From contig NZ_CP147251.1 in NCBI RefSeq assembly GCF_017426705.2, positions 1,774,501-1,838,500 on the forward strand: a stretch of DNA of 64,000 bases, in the 5' to 3' direction. This DNA is from Enterococcus sp. DIV2402 (lineage in GTDB: Bacteria; Bacillota; Bacilli; Lactobacillales; Enterococcaceae). The notes beneath the pieces are model-generated. The model did not search any database and was not told the DNA's origin. It worked only from the letters and a program-made list of their open reading frames with translations. The position numbers and the translations under genes are program-made. Positions 60,032-64,000 of the stretch are shown here, piece after piece (positions within the stretch are counted from its first letter, which is position 1; every line of letters starts with the position of its first letter).

Positions 60032-60619
60032 GTGAAGTTTAGTAATGAAAACTTAAGGTGGACCAATCAACCTAAAGAATACGAAATAGCTGATAATCGC
60101 ATTTCAATTACAACTGAACCGCACACTGATTTTTGGCAACGAACATTTTATGGGTTTCGGAATGATAACGCACCTGCTTTACAACTAGACACTGAGGAAG
60201 AATATTTTTCTTTTACTGTAAAAACTCGTTTTAATACCCAAACAAGATTTGATCAATGTGGAATTATCGTCTATCTAGATTCTGATAATTGGTTAAAAGC
60301 TTCATCAGAGTACAAAAATAATGAAACGCAACGTTTAGGAAGTGTCGTTACAAACTTAGGTTATTCTGACTGGGCAACGATGGATATTTCTTCAAAAATA
60401 GATACAATTTGGTATCGACTTAGTAGAAGAAAAGCCGACTATCGTTTAGATTATTCATTAGATGGTGTGGAATTTAAGCAGATGCGTATTTGTCATTTGC
60501 ATCAAGGAAAACAAAAAATTTCATTCGGCATCTATGCTTGTAGTCCGGAACAATCATCATTTCAAGCAGTATTTTCAGAATTTGAAATTACAGAGTGCCT
60601 TTGGAAGGCGCATGTATAA
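60032..60619 (+). CDS. DUF1349-family protein
   Basis: A 195-residue protein of the DUF1349 family (concanavalin-A-like beta-sandwich). Typical segments are TDFWQRTFYGFRNDNAPAL, QCGIIVYLDSDNWLKASSEY, LGSVVTNLGYSDWAT and the terminal SFGIYACSPEQSSFQAVF. It has no signal peptide, so it is cytoplasmic. The start is a GTG at 60032, behind GGGGAGG. DUF1349 proteins often accompany sugar metabolism genes, but their activity is not defined. It stands alone between PTS island C and the VOC gene. Confidence 0.85.
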   Translation: MKFSNENLRWTNQPKEYEIADNRISITTEPHTDFWQRTFYGFRNDNAPALQLDTEEEYFSFTVKTRFNTQTRFDQCGIIVYLDSDNWLKASSEYKNNETQRLGSVVTNLGYSDWATMDISSKIDTIWYRLSRRKADYRLDYSLDGVEFKQMRICHLHQGKQKISFGIYACSPEQSSFQAVFSEFEITECLWKAHV

Positions 60620-60690
60620 TTTTTTGCGAAGTTTTTAAACTTTATTCATAAAGTTAGCTTTTATTATTTATAGACAAGGAGAGAAGTAGA

Positions 60691-61068
60691 ATGCATATAG
60701 AACATGTGGCAATTTGGACAAAGGATTTAGAGAAAATGAAAGAATTTTATATGAATTATTTTAAAGCGCAACCTAGTGAACGTTACCATAATAAGAAAAC
60801 AGGCTTTCAATCCTATTTTTTAACTTTTGAAACGGGAAGTAGAATAGAATTAACAACGAAAAATTTTCTATCTGATCGGAGCGTAGATACATTAGGATAT
60901 ACCCATATCGCCATTTCAGTTGGTAGTAAGCAGAATGTGGATGATTTTGTTGAACGCTTTTTAGAAGATGGTTATCCATTATTAAATGGACCTCGTACAA
61001 CTGGAGATGGTTATTATGAAGCTGTTGTTCAAGATCCAGAAGGAAATTTAATTGAATTAACAGTATAA
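60691..61068 (+). CDS. VOC-superfamily protein (glyoxalase/bleomycin-resistance fold)
   Basis: A 125-residue protein with two beta-alpha-beta-beta-beta units. HIEHVAIWTKDLEKMKEFY opens the first, with His metal ligand, and YTHIAISVGSKQNVDDFV opens the second. The terminal VVQDPEGNLIELTV is the classical VOC ending with a metal-binding Glu. Cofactor and substrate are not predictable. AAGGAGAG precedes the ATG. Convergent with the ridA-like gene. Confidence 0.88.
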   Translation: MHIEHVAIWTKDLEKMKEFYMNYFKAQPSERYHNKKTGFQSYFLTFETGSRIELTTKNFLSDRSVDTLGYTHIAISVGSKQNVDDFVERFLEDGYPLLNGPRTTGDGYYEAVVQDPEGNLIELTV

Positions 61069-61085
61069 AATAGATGATAACTAAA

Positions 61086-61131
61086 AGAAGCTGTGACAAC
61101 AATGAAAATTGTTTGTCACAGCTTCTTTTTA
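61086..61131. terminator. Bidirectional terminator inside the end of ridA
   Basis: AGAAGCTGTGACAA (61086-61099) pairs with TTGTCACAGCTTCT (61113-61126), with Ts after it. The right arm encodes the last codons and stop of the minus-strand ridA gene. Confidence 0.85.
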
Positions 61132-61499
61132 ACGATACATTCAATTTCAACATCGGCTTCCAAAGGTAATTCAAGTACAGCTACGCAGGTTCTTGCTGGA
61201 TAAGGGGCTGTAAATTGCTTTTCATAGACGGCATTCATTTCAGCGAAATATTTCATGCCAGTTAAATAGACATTCACCTTTACGACATCATCTAAACTAA
61301 CACCAGCTTCTGTCATCACATCTTGTAAATGTGCGAAACACTTGTGAGTTTGGGTGGTAATGTCCAACTTCTTGCCATCATAATCAAGTGCATTATAGGC
61401 TGTTTGCCCTGAAAAAAATAAATAGTCTCCAGCATCAACAGCATGCGAATACGGTCCGGATGAAGTTACTTGTTTTCCTGTAATAATTTTTCTAGTCAA
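61116..61499 (-). CDS. ridA: RidA-family enamine/imine deaminase
   Basis: A 127-residue RidA (YjgF/YER057c/UK114) protein that hydrolyses reactive 2-aminoacrylate-type enamines. SSGPYSHAVDAGDYLFFSGQ is near residue 13, the catalytic Arg is in YPARTCVAVLELPLEADVEI, and the sequence ends in a basic tail. It has the usual 125-130 residue length. AAGGAGGG precedes the ATG. A near-cre sequence lies upstream (61515-61528) with one mismatch. Confidence 0.9.
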   Translation of the reverse strand: MTRKIITGKQVTSSGPYSHAVDAGDYLFFSGQTAYNALDYDGKKLDITTQTHKCFAHLQDVMTEAGVSLDDVVKVNVYLTGMKYFAEMNAVYEKQFTAPYPARTCVAVLELPLEADVEIECIVKKKL

Positions 61500-61710
61500 A
61501 AAAATCCCTCCTTATGAAAACGATTTTACCATAGTTTTGTTTTATATCAAAGGTTATAGAATATTGCTTGTATATGACTATTTCATAAGTAATGTCTTTT
61601 GCTAATCACTTTTCACTTCATTTTTTTCAGACCTGACTGAAATTATCGACCAATAATAGGTGATAATTCCACCTATAATTAAGCTATCAAGAAAAGAGGG
61701 GGAATATTTC

Positions 61711-64000
61711 ATGAAGTGGTATCAATTAGAAAATCAAGAAATCATGAAACAAATTAAGACAAAAGAAACGGGTTTGTCTACAACAGAACGTAAGAAGCGT
61801 TTAGTCGAAAACGGCTCTAATAAAATGGCAGAACGAAAGCAGTTAAAAACATGGCAGAAAATTTTAAAGCATTTTACAGATTTACTGATGCTGGTTCTAT
61901 TGGCAGCTGCAATTTTAAAATTTGTAACAGGCGAATATGTCGAAGGCGGGATTATCTTTTTAGTCGTTGTCGTAAATGGTTTAGTTGGCTATTGGCAAGA
62001 GCGTAAAGCAGAAGAGTCATTGGATGGTTTGAAGCAAATGATGAGTCAAGAAGCGGTCATTTTAATTGATGGAATGAAGCAAAGTGTTTCAACTGAAGAA
62101 TTAGTTCAAGGCGATATAGTGGCATTAAAAGCTGGCGATGTTGTACCAGCAGATCTTCGTTTACTTGAAGTCCATGAGTTATTAATTGAAGAATCCATTT
62201 TAACAGGTGAGTCAGAGGCTGCAGAAAAAGCTACCTTGGTATTAACAGAAGAGGCTCCTGCAGGTGATCAAAAAAATATGGCTTTTTCAGGAACCTTGGT
62301 TCAAGCAGGTTCGGCACTTGGAATTGTGGTTGAAACGGGTGATACAACAGAAATTGGAAAAATAAATCAAGCGTTACAAGCTGTTAAGCAGCAAACAACG
62401 CCTTTAGTGAGAAAGATTCATCAATTGAACCAACAAATTTTCCGAGGCATCATGGTTTTAGTTGTATTTCTCTTATTCTTTACGACATTACACTATGGGA
62501 TGGAATGGCAATTAATCTTTTCAGCAATGATTGCATTAATTGTAGCGATGATTCCAGAAGGCTTGCCAGCTGTTTTAACCATGATTTTGTCAATGGGTGT
62601 GAAGGAGATGTCTGAAGAAAATGCGATTATTAAGAGTATGCCTTCTGTTGAAACATTAGGTTCCATGACGGTCATTTGTTCAGATAAAACGGGCACTTTA
62701 ACTAAAAATGAAATGACGGTAGTCAATATTGCTGCCCAGCATGACGAGCGTATTTTAGAAATTATGAACAACTGTCAGGAATTAAAGTTATCAGATAATC
62801 AAAAAACTTCTGAGTTAAAAGGAAATCCGACCGAATTGGCTTTGCTACATTATGTAGAGGAGCAGACTCCCAAAGCAACGTTAAAAACAATTCAAAGCAA
62901 AATACCATTTAGCTCTAGTTATAAATATATGGCGACGCTACATCCAGAAGGGGAGCAAGCAATCATTTTTGTCAAAGGAGCACCAGAAGTTTTGCTGGAT
63001 AAAACGAATTTAAGTAAAGAAGAGCGAAATAACTGGCAAGAACAAGCAATGTCCTTTGCCCAACAAGGTCAACGAGTATTAGGGTTCGCCTTTAAAAAAG
63101 TGGCACAGCATCAAGAATTAACCCACGAAGAACTGAAAGAATTAACTTTTGCTGGCTTAGTAGGTATTATTGATCCACCAAAAGAAAGCGCCATTCAAGC
63201 GGTCAAAGAATGTCAAACAGCAGGGATTGCAGTGAAGATGATTACGGGTGATCATAAAGATACTGCTCAAGCAATAGGTAAAGAAATTGGTTTGAAGCAT
63301 ACAGCTGTTGTTTTAGAAGGAATTGAAATTGATCAATTAAGTGAAAAAGAATTAGCAGAGCAAGTACAAAAAGTAGATATCTTTGCTAGAACGACACCTG
63401 AACACAAACTGAGAATTGTAAGTGCGTTACAAGCCAATGGGGAAATCGTTGGTATGACAGGCGATGGTGTAAATGATGCTCCGGCACTAAAAAAAGCCGA
63501 TATAGGAATCGCTATGGGAATTAAAGGAAGCGAAGTCAGTAAACAAGCAGCAGATATGGTATTAGCAGATGATAATTTCCATACAATTGCTAAAGCAGTA
63601 AAAGAAGGACGCAAGATTTTTGATAATTTAAAGAAGACCATTAACTTCTTTTTACCAACTGCGTTAGCTCAAGGTCTAGTGGTAATTTTCGCACTCTTAA
63701 TGAACCATCCCTTGCCGTTGACACCAATTCAAATTTTATGGGTAAACATGGTTACGACTATCACACTTTCATATGCGTTAGGTTTCGAAAAAGCTGGCAA
63801 AGATATTATGAATCGTCCGCCGAGAACTGCTGATGAGAGCATCTTATCTGGCTATAGTTTGTTTAGAGTCATATATGTTTCATTATTAATTATGATTCCA
63901 GCTTACGTTTTGGCTATGCAATTTGAGGGTCAAGCACTACAGCAGACAATTCTATTACAAAATATTGTATTAGCCCAAGCTGTTTACATGATTAATTGTC
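61711..64000 (+). CDS. P-type cation-transporting ATPase, calcium-type, truncated by the window end
   Basis: The first 763 codons of a P-type ATPase, open to the edge. N-terminal cation-ATPase domain, two membrane helices near 55-95, actuator loop with ILTGESEAAEK near 168, helix-4 motif VAMIPEGLPAVLT near 275, and the phosphorylation site CSDKTGTLTKNE, with Asp at about 325. KGAPEV, the hinge MTGDGVNDAPALKKADIGIAM near 582, and C-terminal membrane helices follow. This is the type II (PMCA/SERCA-like) group, exporting Ca2+ or Mn2+. GAGGGGGAAT precedes the ATG at 61711. The frame is continuous throughout. The promoter region upstream is short (about 200 bases) and divergent from ridA. Confidence 0.93.
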   Translation, partial: MKWYQLENQEIMKQIKTKETGLSTTERKKRLVENGSNKMAERKQLKTWQKILKHFTDLLMLVLLAAAILKFVTGEYVEGGIIFLVVVVNGLVGYWQERKAEESLDGLKQMMSQEAVILIDGMKQSVSTEELVQGDIVALKAGDVVPADLRLLEVHELLIEESILTGESEAAEKATLVLTEEAPAGDQKNMAFSGTLVQAGSALGIVVETGDTTEIGKINQALQAVKQQTTPLVRKIHQLNQQIFRGIMVLVVFLLFFTTLHYGMEWQLIFSAMIALIVAMIPEGLPAVLTMILSMGVKEMSEENAIIKSMPSVETLGSMTVICSDKTGTLTKNEMTVVNIAAQHDERILEIMNNCQELKLSDNQKTSELKGNPTELALLHYVEEQTPKATLKTIQSKIPFSSSYKYMATLHPEGEQAIIFVKGAPEVLLDKTNLSKEERNNWQEQAMSFAQQGQRVLGFAFKKVAQHQELTHEELKELTFAGLVGIIDPPKESAIQAVKECQTAGIAVKMITGDHKDTAQAIGKEIGLKHTAVVLEGIEIDQLSEKELAEQVQKVDIFARTTPEHKLRIVSALQANGEIVGMTGDGVNDAPALKKADIGIAMGIKGSEVSKQAADMVLADDNFHTIAKAVKEGRKIFDNLKKTINFFLPTALAQGLVVIFALLMNHPLPLTPIQILWVNMVTTITLSYALGFEKAGKDIMNRPPRTADESILSGYSLFRVIYVSLLIMIPAYVLAMQFEGQALQQTILLQNIVLAQAVYMINC

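Noticed and set aside
61515..61528. cre-like TGAAAACGATTTTA upstream of ridA
   Set aside because: It mismatches the invariant C near the end of the consensus. Recorded only as a near match.

Overview
The window is AT-rich Gram-positive DNA. It has strong AGGAGG-type ribosome binding sites, frequent PTS operons with PRD-domain regulators, a Gram-positive LexA box and a CcpA-type cre site. This fits Lactobacillales, most probably an Enterococcus. A C30 carotenoid pair (crtM/crtN) suggests a pigmented species such as E. mundtii or an E. casseliflavus relative. The species is inference. No rRNA, tRNA, CRISPR array or intact insertion sequence was seen.

Layout. 1-2.2 kb is decayed accessory DNA: a replication/HTH-type remnant, an LPXTG-type surface protein wreck and an aldo/keto reductase tail. 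2.5-9.5 kb is beta-glucoside PTS island A: a divergent LicR-type activator, EIIB, EIIC, EIIA, an intact GH1 and a frameshifted second GH1. 10.6-17 kb holds a LevR-type sigma-54 activator and a mannose-family PTS (EIIA-EIIB-EIIC-EIID) with a SIS-domain sugar-phosphate enzyme. A textbook -24/-12 promoter here is built into the activator's terminator. 17-20 kb is another graveyard (HAD phosphatase, rifampin ADP-ribosyltransferase arr, cyclase) around an intact WYL regulator and GyrI-like pair. 20.2-24.4 kb carries exonuclease III, a PepT-like M20 peptidase and an SOS-controlled Y-family polymerase with a YolD-like partner.

24.5-29.2 kb is one leftward operon: FtsX-like permease, ATPase, crtN, crtM, TetR. 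It starts at a 22-bp palindrome that is probably the TetR operator. 29.8-32.8 kb has an RpiR regulator divergent from an oxidoreductase and an epimerase. 32.9-38.4 kb is beta-glucoside PTS island B, with the same layout as A. 38.6-47.5 kb is an IclR-controlled operon: a complete peptide-type ABC importer followed by DUF917, AroM-family and DUF1177 proteins, an uncharacterised catabolic set. 47.8-53.4 kb is a classic bgl operon (GH1 plus EIIBCA) whose regulator carries an in-frame stop. 55-59.7 kb is PTS island C, with a tyrosine-phosphatase-like protein where a glycosidase is usual. The right end holds DUF1349, VOC and RidA proteins and a truncated P-type cation ATPase.

How it works together. 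Most of the window is sugar or peptide import coupled to intracellular processing, with one dedicated regulator per operon: five PTS loci and one Opp-type locus. The most interesting signals are two GH1 enzymes whose catalytic acid/base Glu is replaced by Gln, as in plant myrosinases; the Opp/DUF917/AroM/DUF1177 operon; the PTS-phosphatase operon; and the carotenoid genes embedded in an ABC-exporter/TetR operon.
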